Source of the DNA: Gemmatimonadota bacterium
GTDB lineage: Bacteria; Gemmatimonadota; Gemmatimonadetes; Gemmatimonadales; GWC2-71-9
Direction of reading: 5' to 3'
NCBI GenBank assembly: GCA_009692185.1
Contig: SHZT01000002.1
Coordinates: 240,127-304,126 of the forward strand
DNA: 64,000 nt
A program made the position numbers and the translations under genes. Shown here in pieces: positions 27,229 through 35,383 of the stretch; the first letter of the stretch is position 1, and each line of letters opens with the position of its first letter. The notes under the pieces are model-generated. The model searched no databases and was not told the origin of the DNA. It saw only the letters and a list, made by a program, of their open reading frames with translations.

Positions 27229-27257
27229 TTGCGGACAACTTCCGTAAGTCGTATCTT
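27229..27257 (+). promoter_or_regulatory. Candidate cutA promoter
   Basis: TTGCGG, a 17-base spacer and TATCTT, ending 23 bases before the cutA GTG. It faces away from the uvrA promoter in the same 135-bp gap. Confidence 0.55.
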
Positions 27258-27280
27258 CGCACCCCCTTAGCCCATATCCG

Positions 27281-27622
27281 GTGGCAGCTCGAGAAGACAG
27301 TCCCTACATCGTGGTGCTCACGACCCTGGGGAACGCAGAAGATGCGCATGCCTTCGTTCGAGCGCTGGTAGATCGGCGGCTGGTGGCCTGCGGAACGATC
27401 GTGCCGGGTGCGCGTTCGATTTACCGCTGGAAAGGAAAGATCGCCGACGAGCACGAAGCGGTCGTGCTGCTGAAGACCCAACGGGATCGCTGGCCTGATC
27501 TGGTAGACGCCGTACGAACACTGCATCCGTACAAGGTACCGGAACTCCTGGCGCTCCCGGTGAGCGAGGGTCTGCCGGCGTATCTCGACTGGGTCACGAG
27601 CGAAACCATCTCGAAGGAATAG
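27281..27622 (+). CDS. cutA: CutA1-like divalent cation tolerance protein
   Basis: 113 residues from a GTG start. CutA folds as a ferredoxin-like trimer related to PII; a role in copper tolerance was described in E. coli but its true function is uncertain. Family blocks are present: LTTLGNAEDAHAFVRALVDRRLVACG, SIYRWKGKI, E-A-V-V-L-L-K-T and HPYKVPELLALPV. Length is typical. It leads a plus-strand run with the following low-complexity and TPR genes. Confidence 0.92.
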   Translation: MAAREDSPYIVVLTTLGNAEDAHAFVRALVDRRLVACGTIVPGARSIYRWKGKIADEHEAVVLLKTQRDRWPDLVDAVRTLHPYKVPELLALPVSEGLPAYLDWVTSETISKE

Positions 27623-27632
27623 GCAGAAGGTC

Positions 27633-27968
27633 ATGAGTCATTTTGGGCGGCACGGGCGGCGGGCGCGGCGGCGGTTCGGAACGGAACTCGCGGGGCGCCT
27701 CGCAGCGCTACACGCGGAAAAACCTGATGGCAACGGCGGAATCACCATGAATGGCAGCGCAGCGACCAACGGTCACGGGGCGGCGAACGGCAATGGCGCC
27801 AACGGCCACGCCGTGAACGGCAACGGAGCCCCGGCGACCAACGGCATCGCGCTGGTCACGCCGGCAATTCACGCCAGGGTCCTTCCGTTTGAGATCTCCA
27901 GCGACGAAACGGCCCTCGAAACAGCCCCCTGCGACGTCTGCGGCCGTCAGCATGGCCCTGCGAGGTGA
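27633..27968 (+). CDS. Low-complexity Asn/Gly/His protein with CxxC end
   Basis: 111 residues. A basic N-terminus (HFGRHGRRARRRFG) is followed by an Asn-Gly-Ala-His repeat region (GHGAANGNGANGHAVNGNG), then a short ordered part (ALVTPAIHARVLPFEIS) and a C-terminal CDVCGRQH. The single CxxC could bind a metal only as a dimer or with the His residues. No family recognised. Its stop lies inside the next ORF and inside the first copy of the 207-bp duplication. It is 10 bp after cutA. Coding status is moderately sure because the frame keeps a consistent composition. Confidence 0.5.
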   Translation: MSHFGRHGRRARRRFGTELAGRLAALHAEKPDGNGGITMNGSAATNGHGAANGNGANGHAVNGNGAPATNGIALVTPAIHARVLPFEISSDETALETAPCDVCGRQHGPAR

Positions 27969-28316
27969 CACGCCCGCCGTGGCGGCGGGCGATCCCGTTT
28001 CTTCCCCGGCTCCGGCGGCCACGAGCACCCCCATGGAGATGAGCGCGGCGCCGGCCCCGGTGGAACCGTCGGCCGACGAAGTCCTGTTCCGCGCAGCGCG
28101 CGAGGCAAAGACGAAACGGCCCTCGAAACAGCCCCCTGCGACGTCTGCGGCCGTCAGCATGGCCCTGCGAGGTGACACGCCCGCCGGGGCGGCGGGCGAT
28201 CCCGTTTCTTCCCCGGCTCCGGCGGCCACGAGCACCCCCATGGAGATGAGCGCGGCGCCGGCCCCGGTGGAACCGTCGGCCGACGAAGTCCTGTTCCGCG
28301 CAGCGCGCGAGGCAAA
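27903..28316. repeat. 207-bp tandem duplication (2 copies)
   Basis: Copy 1 is 27903-28109 and copy 2 is 28110-28316. They differ at one base in 207 (T27980 versus G28187). The unit is 69 codons, so the TPR protein frame is kept. Near-identity implies a very recent event or an assembly artefact. Confidence 0.95.
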
Positions 28317-28893
28317 CGCGAACGGCGACCTGCGCCGCGGGATGGCGATCTACCGGGAACTCCTCTCGCTGAACCCGCGTCACGTCCGCGCGCGCAACAA
28401 CCTCGCGCTGTTGCTTGAACAGCAGGGCGGGCACGACGGGGCGCTCGAACAGCTCAACCAGTGCCTCACGATGGAGCCCGGCAATCCGCAGGTGCTGGTG
28501 AACCGCGGCGCCGTGCTGGGGTCCCTGGCCCGCTACACCGAGGCTGACCGCGACTTGCGGATCGTCCTGCAGACGGAGCCGGACAACGCGGAGGCGCATT
28601 TCAACCTCGGGCTGGTGATTTCGCGCAAGGGATTGTGGAACCAGGCTATTCCGCACCTGCGCCGCGCAATCGAGCTGGAACCCAGCCGCGCCATGGCCTA
28701 CTACTACCTCGGCGAGGCGCTGAACAAGGTCGATGACCTGAACGGAGCCCTCCAGGCGTTCCAGCGGGCCTCCGAGTTGCACCCGAGCAGCGCGAAGGTG
28801 TTGTGCGGCCTCGGCATCGTGTACGACCGGATGAACCGGCCCGAAGAGGCCGCGCAGATGTACCGCCGCTCCCGGGACGTCACCGGCCGGTGA
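27952..28893 (+). CDS. TPR-repeat protein with duplicated Ala/Pro-rich N-terminus
   Basis: About 313 residues from the ATG at 27952 (a TTG at 27889 would add 21 residues; the ATG at 28159 in the second repeat copy is also possible). The N-terminus is Ala/Pro-rich and contains the 69-residue duplicated unit. It is followed by tandem TPRs: ANGDLRRGMAIYRELLSLNP, ARNNLALLLEQQGGHDGALEQL, AEAHFNLGLVISRKGLWNQA, AMAYYYLGEALNKVDDLNGA and AKVLCGLGIVYDRMNRPEEA. TPRs mediate protein-protein contacts. There is no signal peptide. The stop overlaps the GTG of the next ORF (GTGA). Confidence 0.8.
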   Translation: MALRGDTPAVAAGDPVSSPAPAATSTPMEMSAAPAPVEPSADEVLFRAAREAKTKRPSKQPPATSAAVSMALRGDTPAGAAGDPVSSPAPAATSTPMEMSAAPAPVEPSADEVLFRAAREANANGDLRRGMAIYRELLSLNPRHVRARNNLALLLEQQGGHDGALEQLNQCLTMEPGNPQVLVNRGAVLGSLARYTEADRDLRIVLQTEPDNAEAHFNLGLVISRKGLWNQAIPHLRRAIELEPSRAMAYYYLGEALNKVDDLNGALQAFQRASELHPSSAKVLCGLGIVYDRMNRPEEAAQMYRRSRDVTGR

Positions 28894-29708
28894 TCTACGT
28901 CGTCGTGGACGACATCGCGTTCGTGACAGCGGACGCGGTGGTTCGTCCCGCGACCACCTCGCTCGAGCCCACGACCGCCGCCCTGCGCCACCTGGAGCAG
29001 GTCGGCGGTCCTTCTTTTTTGAAACAGATCCAGGTCAACCAGGATCTCGCCGTGGGAGCCGCGGTCGTGACGGGCGGCGGCGACCTCCCTGCTCCCTTCG
29101 TCATCCACGCTATCATTGTCACCCTGGTGTCGTTCCTCAACCTGGGACTCGCGGGGTTCGTGCTCTCCTCTATCGTGGCAAGGTTCATTTTCCCGGCGGT
29201 TTCACTCGAGGGACGGCAAATGTGGCTGCTGCGGTCGTCGCCGCTGGATCTGAAGGCGTTGCTGTGGTCCAAGTACTGGGTGGGCACGGTGCCCCTGCTG
29301 ATCCTGGCGCTGATCATCATCATGTTCACCAACGTCCTGCTGAGGGCGTCGCCATTCATGATGATCGTGAGCGTGGGGACCATCACCATGCTCACGATGG
29401 CCATCAGCGCGATGGCGCTCGCGTTTGGGGCATTGTACCCGCAATTCGAGACGGAGAACGCGGCGCAGATTCCAACGTCGTTCGGCGGCTTGATCTACAT
29501 GATGTCCACGATCGCGCTGCTGGCGGTGGTGATCGTCATCGAGGCACAGCCGGTGTCCGTTTACCTCGCGGCCGAGTTCCAGGCGGACGCCGTGAGCATC
29601 ACGCCGACCATGATCCTGGCCTTCATTGCGGTCATCGTGGTGTGCGCGACGGCGACGGTGGTGCCGCTCCGGATGGGACTGAAGAGAATGGAGCAGTTCG
29701 AGTTCTGA
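28890..29708 (+). CDS. Chimeric ORF: macro-domain-like N-terminus + ABC-exporter permease C-terminus
   Basis: 272 residues from the GTG at 28890 that overlaps the TPR stop. Residues 1-75 read like the first half of a macro (ADP-ribose-binding) domain: DDIAFVTADAVVRPATTSL, RHLEQVGGPSF, VGAAVVTGGGDLPAPFVIHAI. From about base 29115 the sequence becomes a polytopic membrane protein with FVLSSIVARFIFPAVSLEGR, MWLLRSSPLDLKALLWSKYW and several spans, as in the C-terminal half of large ABC exporter permeases. Neither half is complete. A deletion that fused two genes, or an assembly join, best explains it. The product is unlikely to work as a macro domain or as an intact permease. Confidence 0.7.
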   Translation: MIYVVVDDIAFVTADAVVRPATTSLEPTTAALRHLEQVGGPSFLKQIQVNQDLAVGAAVVTGGGDLPAPFVIHAIIVTLVSFLNLGLAGFVLSSIVARFIFPAVSLEGRQMWLLRSSPLDLKALLWSKYWVGTVPLLILALIIIMFTNVLLRASPFMMIVSVGTITMLTMAISAMALAFGALYPQFETENAAQIPTSFGGLIYMMSTIALLAVVIVIEAQPVSVYLAAEFQADAVSITPTMILAFIAVIVVCATATVVPLRMGLKRMEQFEF

Positions 29709-29786
29709 AGCAGTTGGCCGGGTCGGCGTGCAGGACATGCAGGAAGACGAACTCCGGCGGCGCGTTGCCGGTGGTCGTGATACGGA

Positions 29787-30059
29787 TCACACAGCGGAGT
29801 TCGCGCGGCCACGGTCCCCGAGAAGGATGCGCCCGCAACGCGCGCAATACAGCGCGGGCGAATCGGCCACTGTTCCGCAGGACGAACATGCCGGGGAGAC
29901 GCGCGCCGCCATTTCGGCCACGATCTGCTCGGCGCGCTCTACTTGCTGGCGGGACGGCGGGCCCTGGCGATCATCGGGGGGAAGGTTGCGGGTGAGTGGC
30001 TCCACGACGAACGCGATAGCAGCCGCGGCAACGAGGGCTGAGGCGAAGAGTTCGATCAT
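29787..30059 (-). CDS. Small membrane-anchored zinc-ribbon protein
   Basis: 90 residues from the ATG at 30059, four bases inside the end of the upstream CcmF-like gene. An N-terminal span (MIELFASALVAAAAIAFVV) is followed by a helix (SRQQVERAEQIVAEMAARV) and a zinc ribbon with Cys58, Cys61, Cys72 and Cys75 (CSSCG...CARCG). The coupling to a CcmF-like gene suggests a part in cytochrome c assembly or its regulation, but the family is not recognised. Confidence 0.6.
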   Translation of the reverse strand: MIELFASALVAAAAIAFVVEPLTRNLPPDDRQGPPSRQQVERAEQIVAEMAARVSPACSSCGTVADSPALYCARCGRILLGDRGRANSAV

Positions 30060-31324
30060 GCCGGTACCGGCGCCGGCCGGCGGCCGGCCGCCATGAGGCC
30101 GCCGAAAGCCATCAACGCGAACCCGAGCCAGGCACACCAGGCGAGCGGAAACACCGTGAGGTGGTACGTCGCGTCATCCGCGAGGAAGCGGGAGGCCGGC
30201 CGTCCATCCACCGCCTCCGCAGTAATGCGCAGGTCCCACCCGAAGCCGGCGAGCCGGGAAGGCCGATATTCCTTCGCCCCTACCTGGCGTCCGTACAGGT
30301 CCAGGTACTGATGCCGCTCGGCGCTGAGGAGAGTGCCCCCACCGCCGGCCTTGGTCTCAAGCGTGACCGCGGCCGTCAGGCCGCCCGGGATCTCGAACCG
30401 GGACGTACCCAAGTGCGTCAGCGTCACGGTCCCGAACGGAACGGACACCCCGGACTGCTCTCCGGCCGCGAGTCGGACTTCGCGAGACGGACTCACCAGC
30501 GCGAGCAGGGCCGCCAGCGAGGCCAACGCCAGCCCGGATAGCGACACCACCTCCGCGATTCGGGGCCGCTGCCCCAGGTGAAAGACGGCGCCGGCGACGA
30601 GCCACGCCCCCGTCGCCCCGGCGCCCAAATGCCTCCAGACACGCTCCGCATCCGGCGCGTCTACCGCGTAGACGCGCCACAGGCGAAGGCCCAGGCCAAT
30701 GCTGAGGAGGATCCACGCCACGACCAACGCATTGGTCCGGCGCGGCAACGGCATCCGCCGGGCGACCGCGACCAGGGCGGCGGCACCCAAGGCTGCCACA
30801 CCCGCGAACAGGAACACCGCCTCAACGAGGGCCAGCGGGTGACGCGGCGCGACGCCCACGCCACCCCCTTCAAGCGGCGTGTAGCCCAGACGGGCGAACG
30901 GACTTGCCACAAGCAAGATGGCCGCCGACAGCGCCACCGACCCGGACAGGAGACTCACCTGACCCAACGGTGCCGGCGTCCTGTTTCGCCAGCCCAGAGA
31001 CGCGCCTGCGACCAGCGCGACGCCCCAGGTGATCACCAGGAGCGAGCCCGCCGGCGCGGCGGCCACCGCCCCGAGCGCATAGGCCACCGGAAGTGCGCGC
31101 GTCGTGTGCAGAGCGAGCAGGGCGATGTCCATGTCCTGACGGATCACGGCGACGGCCAGCGCCACCACGGCGGCGGTGAGCACGCCGACGAGGGCGAGCG
31201 GCGTGCGCATCGCAGACCGGCCAAGCGAGGAATCTCTGCGCGCTCCTGCGACCATGCCCGTTACTCCACCCCAGCATCCCAGGAGGAAGGCGAGCCACAG
31301 GCAAACGGTGCCGAGGAGAGTCAC
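30056..31324 (-). CDS. CcmF-like cytochrome c assembly protein lacking heme motifs
   Basis: About 422 residues from the GTG at 31324, which overlaps the glpK stop as GTGA; the ATG at 31375 would force a 55-bp overlap. The protein has about ten spans and follows the CcmF/NrfE plan: early spans, ALHTTRALPVAYALGA in place of the usual N-S-x-x-P-x-x-Y-R block, SPFARLGYTPLEGGGVGVAPRHPL for the P-P-x-G-x-G-L-N block, and a C-terminal periplasmic beta domain (GVSVPFGTVTLTHLGTSRFEIPGG). The WGxHEGS His and the tryptophan-rich WWD segment are missing, so heme handling like that of true CcmF is doubtful. It could be a relic or a specialised relative. Confidence 0.6.
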   Translation of the reverse strand: MTLLGTVCLWLAFLLGCWGGVTGMVAGARRDSSLGRSAMRTPLALVGVLTAAVVALAVAVIRQDMDIALLALHTTRALPVAYALGAVAAAPAGSLLVITWGVALVAGASLGWRNRTPAPLGQVSLLSGSVALSAAILLVASPFARLGYTPLEGGGVGVAPRHPLALVEAVFLFAGVAALGAAALVAVARRMPLPRRTNALVVAWILLSIGLGLRLWRVYAVDAPDAERVWRHLGAGATGAWLVAGAVFHLGQRPRIAEVVSLSGLALASLAALLALVSPSREVRLAAGEQSGVSVPFGTVTLTHLGTSRFEIPGGLTAAVTLETKAGGGGTLLSAERHQYLDLYGRQVGAKEYRPSRLAGFGWDLRITAEAVDGRPASRFLADDATYHLTVFPLAWCAWLGFALMAFGGLMAAGRRPAPVPA

Positions 31325-32805
31325 GAACGACCAGCGCGGGCCCAATGCAGGGAGCTGTCCACCGCGCGGCGCCATTCCTTGTAGGGGCCGTCCAGGCGGG
31401 CGCCCGGCTCAAAGCGGGCATACGTGCGATTGCGGGCGAATGCCTCGGGCGTTGGCCACACTCCCGTGGCAAGCCCGGCCAGGCCGGCGGCGCCCAGGGC
31501 CGTCGTCTCGACCACGTCCGGGCGAGCGACGGGCACGTTCAGCACGTCGGCCTGCATCTGCATGAGCCAGTCGTTTGCGGCCGCGCCGCCGTCGGTCTTG
31601 AGCTCGGAGAGGGAGACGCCCGAGGCGGCGATCATGGCGTCCATCACGTCACGCACGCTGAACGCCATGGATTCGAGCGCCGCACGCACGAGGTGCGCCC
31701 GGGTCGTGCCGCGCGTCAAGCCGACGATCATGCCCCGGGCGGAGGACTCCCAGTGAGGTGCGCCGAGACCGACAAAGGCCGGGACGAGGTAGACTCCGCC
31801 CGTATCGTCCACGGACCGGGCCAGCGCCTCCGTTTCTCCCGCGTTCGCGATGATTTGGAGTCCATCCCGCAGCCACTGTACCGCGGCCCCGGCAATGAAC
31901 ACGGATCCCTCCAGCGCGTACACCGGCTCCCCCCGACTGCCGCAAGCGACGGTGGTCAGCAAACCCGCGCGGGCGGCGGGGTCTCCAGGGTTCGCTCCCA
32001 GGTTCAGCAGGAGGAACGCGCCCGTTCCGTACGTGCACTTGGCCTGGCCCGTGGCCCAGCATGCCTGGCCAAAGAGGGCCGCCTGCTGGTCTCCCGCGAT
32101 GCCAGCGACCGGGATCTCCGCTCCGAAGTGGGCCCGGTCCGCCTGTCCCACGACCTCCGACGACCGCCGGATAGTCGGCAGGCTCGCGCGCGGCACGCCG
32201 AACAGGTGGAGGAGTTCATCGTCCCACTCGTGGCGCCGTATGTCGTACAGCATGGTGCGGGACGCGTTGGTGGGGTCGGTGACGAACGACGTCCCCGACG
32301 TCAGGCGGTACACGAGCCAGCTGTCAATCGTCCCGAACACTGCGTCGCCGGCGTCGGCCTTCTGCCGCAATCCCGCCACGTTGTTGAGCAGCCACTCGAT
32401 CTTCGTGCCGGAAAAGTAGGGATCCCACACCAAGCCAGTCCGCGCGGCGATAAAATCAGGCCCGCGTTTGTCGGAGAGTTCGCGGCACCGATCCGCCGTG
32501 CGGCGGTCCTGCCACACCAGCGCGCGGTGAAGCGGCCGCGCGGTTGCCCGGTCCCAGGCCACGATCGTCTCGCGCTGGTTGGTGATCCCGATGGCATGGG
32601 GGGTGGTGGCCGCCTGCTTCAGGGCCTCGCGGGCCGCGCCGAGCGTGACCTGCCAGATCTCCTCGGCGTCGTGCTCGACCCAGCCGGGTTCCGGAAAATG
32701 CTGGGTGAACTCGCTGTACCCACGTCCCAGCACCCGGCCGTCGGCGCCGATCACCAAGGCGGTGGATCCCGTGGTTCCCTGGTCGAGGGCGAGGACCGAT
32801 TTCAT
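31321..32805 (-). CDS. glpK: Glycerol kinase
   Basis: 494 residues, ATP-dependent phosphorylation of glycerol to sn-glycerol 3-phosphate. FGGY-family motifs: DQGTTGSTALV (phosphate loop), the glycerol-contact region NQRETIVAWDR, AGDQQAALFGQACW, GTGAFLLLN and LKTDGGAAANDWLMQ. Length is typical. No glpF or glpD lies nearby; the partner genes are CcmF-like downstream and a cardiolipin synthase divergently, which also uses glycerol phosphate chemistry. A TAGTTT box lies 6 bases before the ATG, suggesting a short or absent leader. Confidence 0.96.
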   Translation of the reverse strand: MKSVLALDQGTTGSTALVIGADGRVLGRGYSEFTQHFPEPGWVEHDAEEIWQVTLGAAREALKQAATTPHAIGITNQRETIVAWDRATARPLHRALVWQDRRTADRCRELSDKRGPDFIAARTGLVWDPYFSGTKIEWLLNNVAGLRQKADAGDAVFGTIDSWLVYRLTSGTSFVTDPTNASRTMLYDIRRHEWDDELLHLFGVPRASLPTIRRSSEVVGQADRAHFGAEIPVAGIAGDQQAALFGQACWATGQAKCTYGTGAFLLLNLGANPGDPAARAGLLTTVACGSRGEPVYALEGSVFIAGAAVQWLRDGLQIIANAGETEALARSVDDTGGVYLVPAFVGLGAPHWESSARGMIVGLTRGTTRAHLVRAALESMAFSVRDVMDAMIAASGVSLSELKTDGGAAANDWLMQMQADVLNVPVARPDVVETTALGAAGLAGLATGVWPTPEAFARNRTYARFEPGARLDGPYKEWRRAVDSSLHWARAGRS

Positions 32806-32866
32806 GCAGCGAAACTACAGGGAATGCGGATGGGGCGGATAGGGCGGATGCGACTACCTTTCCGCC

Positions 32867-34330
32867 GTGGAGACCTTGGTCGACCTGTTGGTGGATCTTT
32901 GGCAGATCGTCACCGGCGTCCTCGTCATTGTGTTGTCGGTGATCGCGTCGGTGAACGTGATCCTGCGCAAGCGAGACACGCGCGCCGCGGTGAGCTGGAT
33001 CGGCTTGATCTGGCTGGCACCGTTGATCGGCCCCACGCTCTACCTGATGTTCGGCATCAACCGGATCCGGCGCCGCGTGGCACAGCGCCGAGCATTTCGA
33101 GGGCCGCTGCTGGCATCCGGCGAATTGCCCATTCTCCCCCGCGGCAGCCCGGACCTCCCCGTCGATCTGGGCCGTCTGAGTCAGCTCGCCCAGCTGGTCG
33201 GCCGCCTTACGGCGCGGCCGCTCACGACCGGCAATGCGGTCACGCCACTCGAAAATGGCGACGAGGCATTCCCCGCCATGATCGCGGCGATCGACGCGGC
33301 CACGGTATCGGTCGCGTTCAGTACCTACATCTTCGACAACGACACCGCCGGCAACGCGTTCTTCGACGCGTTTGAACGGGCGACAAAGCGAGGCATTGAG
33401 GTTCGCGTCCTGGTGGACGCGGTCGGGGCCCGCTACTCCTGGCCGCGGCCACGCTCGACCACCGAGCTCCAGCGGCGCGGCGTTCCGTGTGCCGTCTTTG
33501 GCCCCACACTGATGCCCTGGCGCTGGGGGTACTTCAACCTGCGGAACCACCGCAAGCTCCTCGTGGTGGACGCGAAAGTCGGATTCACCGGCGGCATCAA
33601 CATCCGTGAGGGGTGCTTGGTCCGCCGGAAGCCAAAGTACCCGGTGCGGGATGTCCATTTCCGGCTCGAGGGCCCGGTCGTGGCTCACCTGTCCGAGGCA
33701 TTCATCGAAGACTGGGGATTCACGACAGGCGAAATGCTGTCGAGCCCCCAGTGGATCGCGCCCAATCCGCCCGGCGCCGGCCGAGTGGTGGCGAGGGGGA
33801 TTCCCGACGGGCCGGACGAAGACTTCGAAAAGGGCGAAGACACGCTACTCGGCGCGGTCGCGTGTGCGCAGAAATCCATCACGGTCGTGACGCCCTACTT
33901 CCTGCCGGACCTCGCCCTGACGAGCGCCATGGGCACCGCCGCCCTGCGCGGGGTGCAGGTGGACATCGTACTTCCGGCCGTCAACAACCTGTTGCTGGTG
34001 CATTGGGCATCGCGAGCTCAGCTCTGGCAGGTACTTCAGCGCGGCTGCCGGGTGTTCGAAACGCGCGGGGTGTTCGACCACAGCAAGATGCTGCTGGTGG
34101 ATGGGACGTGGGCCCGGTTCGGGTCTTCAAACTGGGACCCGAGGAGTCTCCGGCTCAACTGGGAATTCGACGTGGAGTGCTACGACCGAGACCTGGTGCA
34201 ATCGCTGGAAAAAATCACGGCGGCGAAGCTGGAGGGGGCCCGGGTGCTGACACTCAAGGACCTGGAGGGGCGGTCGATTCTGGAAAAGCTGCGGGACGGC
34301 GTGGCGAGGTTTGCGACGCCGTATCTCTAG
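32867..34330 (+). CDS. cls: Cardiolipin synthase (phospholipase D type)
   Basis: 487 residues from a GTG. Two N-terminal spans (LWQIVTGVLVIVLSVIASVNVIL and AVSWIGLIWLAPLIGPTLYLMFG) anchor it in the inner membrane. Two HKD active sites follow: His228/Lys230/Asp235 (NHRKLLVVD) and His405/Lys407/Asp412 (DHSKMLLVD). The enzyme condenses phosphatidylglycerol to cardiolipin. Size and domain order match bacterial ClsA. A TACCTT sits 6 bases before the start codon. The stop overlaps the mtnA end by four bases on the opposite strand. Confidence 0.93.
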   Translation: METLVDLLVDLWQIVTGVLVIVLSVIASVNVILRKRDTRAAVSWIGLIWLAPLIGPTLYLMFGINRIRRRVAQRRAFRGPLLASGELPILPRGSPDLPVDLGRLSQLAQLVGRLTARPLTTGNAVTPLENGDEAFPAMIAAIDAATVSVAFSTYIFDNDTAGNAFFDAFERATKRGIEVRVLVDAVGARYSWPRPRSTTELQRRGVPCAVFGPTLMPWRWGYFNLRNHRKLLVVDAKVGFTGGINIREGCLVRRKPKYPVRDVHFRLEGPVVAHLSEAFIEDWGFTTGEMLSSPQWIAPNPPGAGRVVARGIPDGPDEDFEKGEDTLLGAVACAQKSITVVTPYFLPDLALTSAMGTAALRGVQVDIVLPAVNNLLLVHWASRAQLWQVLQRGCRVFETRGVFDHSKMLLVDGTWARFGSSNWDPRSLRLNWEFDVECYDRDLVQSLEKITAAKLEGARVLTLKDLEGRSILEKLRDGVARFATPYL

Positions 34331-35349
34331 AGCGAAGCGACGCTCGCCAGGTATGGCGCCAGAATAACGCCCCGGTCCGTCACGATCGCGGTGATCAACT
34401 CCGCCGGCGTCACATCGAACGCCGGATTGTAGACCGAGACGCCCTTGGCGGTTTCAACCTCGGCCGCCGGGCGCTCCTCGATCGGAATCTCATCCCCTGA
34501 CGGAATCGTGACGTCGAACGTGCTGCGGGGTGCCGCCACATAGAACGGGATGTCGTGCGCCCGCGCGAGCACGGCCAGCTGGTACGTGCCGATCTTGTTC
34601 GCGGTGTCGCCGTTGGCCGCGATGCGGTCCGCTCCCAGAATCACGAGATCCACGTCACCCCGCGCCATGACCGCAGCCGCCGCCGAGTCCACGATGACCC
34701 GCGCCGGGATGTTCGCCTCGGCGAGCTCCCACGAGGTGAGCCGGGCGCCCTGCCGGAGCGGCCGGGCCTCGCACGCGATAACATCGATTCCCTTCCCCTG
34801 CTGGTGCGCGGTCAGGATCACGCCGAACGCCGTACCGATGCCTCCGGTCGCGAGGCGACCGGTGTTGCAGTGGGTGAGGATCGTCGCGCCAGAGGGAATC
34901 AGCTGGGCTCCCGCCTCACCGATGGCGCGGCACATGGCGGCGTCTTCGTCCCAGATCCTCTGCGCTTCGACCCGAAGCCTCGCGGCAACGCCCGTGGGCC
35001 CGCCCGCAAAGGCACTCCGGGCCACGATGCGCATGCGCTCGACCGCCCACCGCAGGTTGACGGCCGTGGGCCGGCACGCGGCTAGCCGCTCCGCTTCGTG
35101 CTCGAACCATTCGGGGGTAAGCCCCGGGCTTACGCCCGGGGTTAGTTGGGCCTGCGCGGCGGCGGCGAGGCCCATGGCGGCGGCCACGCCGATGAGCGGC
35201 GCGCCACGGACGCGAAGGGCGCGGATCGCCTCGATCATGCCGTCGATCGTGTCGATCTCGACATAGCGGGTTTCGCCCGGCAGGAGCGTTTGATCAAGGA
35301 GGCGGACCGCGCCGTTCGGCGTCCAGGCGATCGAGGGGGATTCCGACAT
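34327..35349 (-). CDS. mtnA: S-methyl-5-thioribose-1-phosphate isomerase
   Basis: 340 residues from the ATG at 35349. It isomerises methylthioribose 1-phosphate to methylthioribulose 1-phosphate in methionine salvage. Catalytic Cys is in ILTHCNTGRLATGG and catalytic Asp in ILGADRIAANGDTANKIGTY; the substrate loop RVRGAPLIGVAAAMGLA is present. Between the residues AAAAQAQL and EWFEHEAERL an insertion (TPGVSPGLTP) is encoded by a palindrome. No other salvage genes are nearby. Confidence 0.95.
   Translation of the reverse strand: MSESPSIAWTPNGAVRLLDQTLLPGETRYVEIDTIDGMIEAIRALRVRGAPLIGVAAAMGLAAAAQAQLTPGVSPGLTPEWFEHEAERLAACRPTAVNLRWAVERMRIVARSAFAGGPTGVAARLRVEAQRIWDEDAAMCRAIGEAGAQLIPSGATILTHCNTGRLATGGIGTAFGVILTAHQQGKGIDVIACEARPLRQGARLTSWELAEANIPARVIVDSAAAAVMARGDVDLVILGADRIAANGDTANKIGTYQLAVLARAHDIPFYVAAPRSTFDVTIPSGDEIPIEERPAAEVETAKGVSVYNPAFDVTPAELITAIVTDRGVILAPYLASVASL
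35118..35144. repeat. Palindromic repeat inside mtnA
   Basis: Arms CCCCGGGC and GCCCGGGG with a TTAC loop, flanked by TAA/TTA-like bases. It lies in frame within mtnA and encodes a Pro/Gly-rich loop. It looks like an inserted REP-like element. Confidence 0.7.
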
Positions 35350-35383
35350 GGCGAGGAAGTTATGGCGTCGGTACATTGGCGCC

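Noticed and set aside
27903..28316. Possible CRISPR-like repeat array
   Set aside because: Only two 207-bp units in tandem without spacers; it is a coding duplication.
31345..33375. 676-codon plus-strand frame over glpK and the start of cls
   Set aside because: Antisense of glpK, then out of frame with cls; no recognisable protein.
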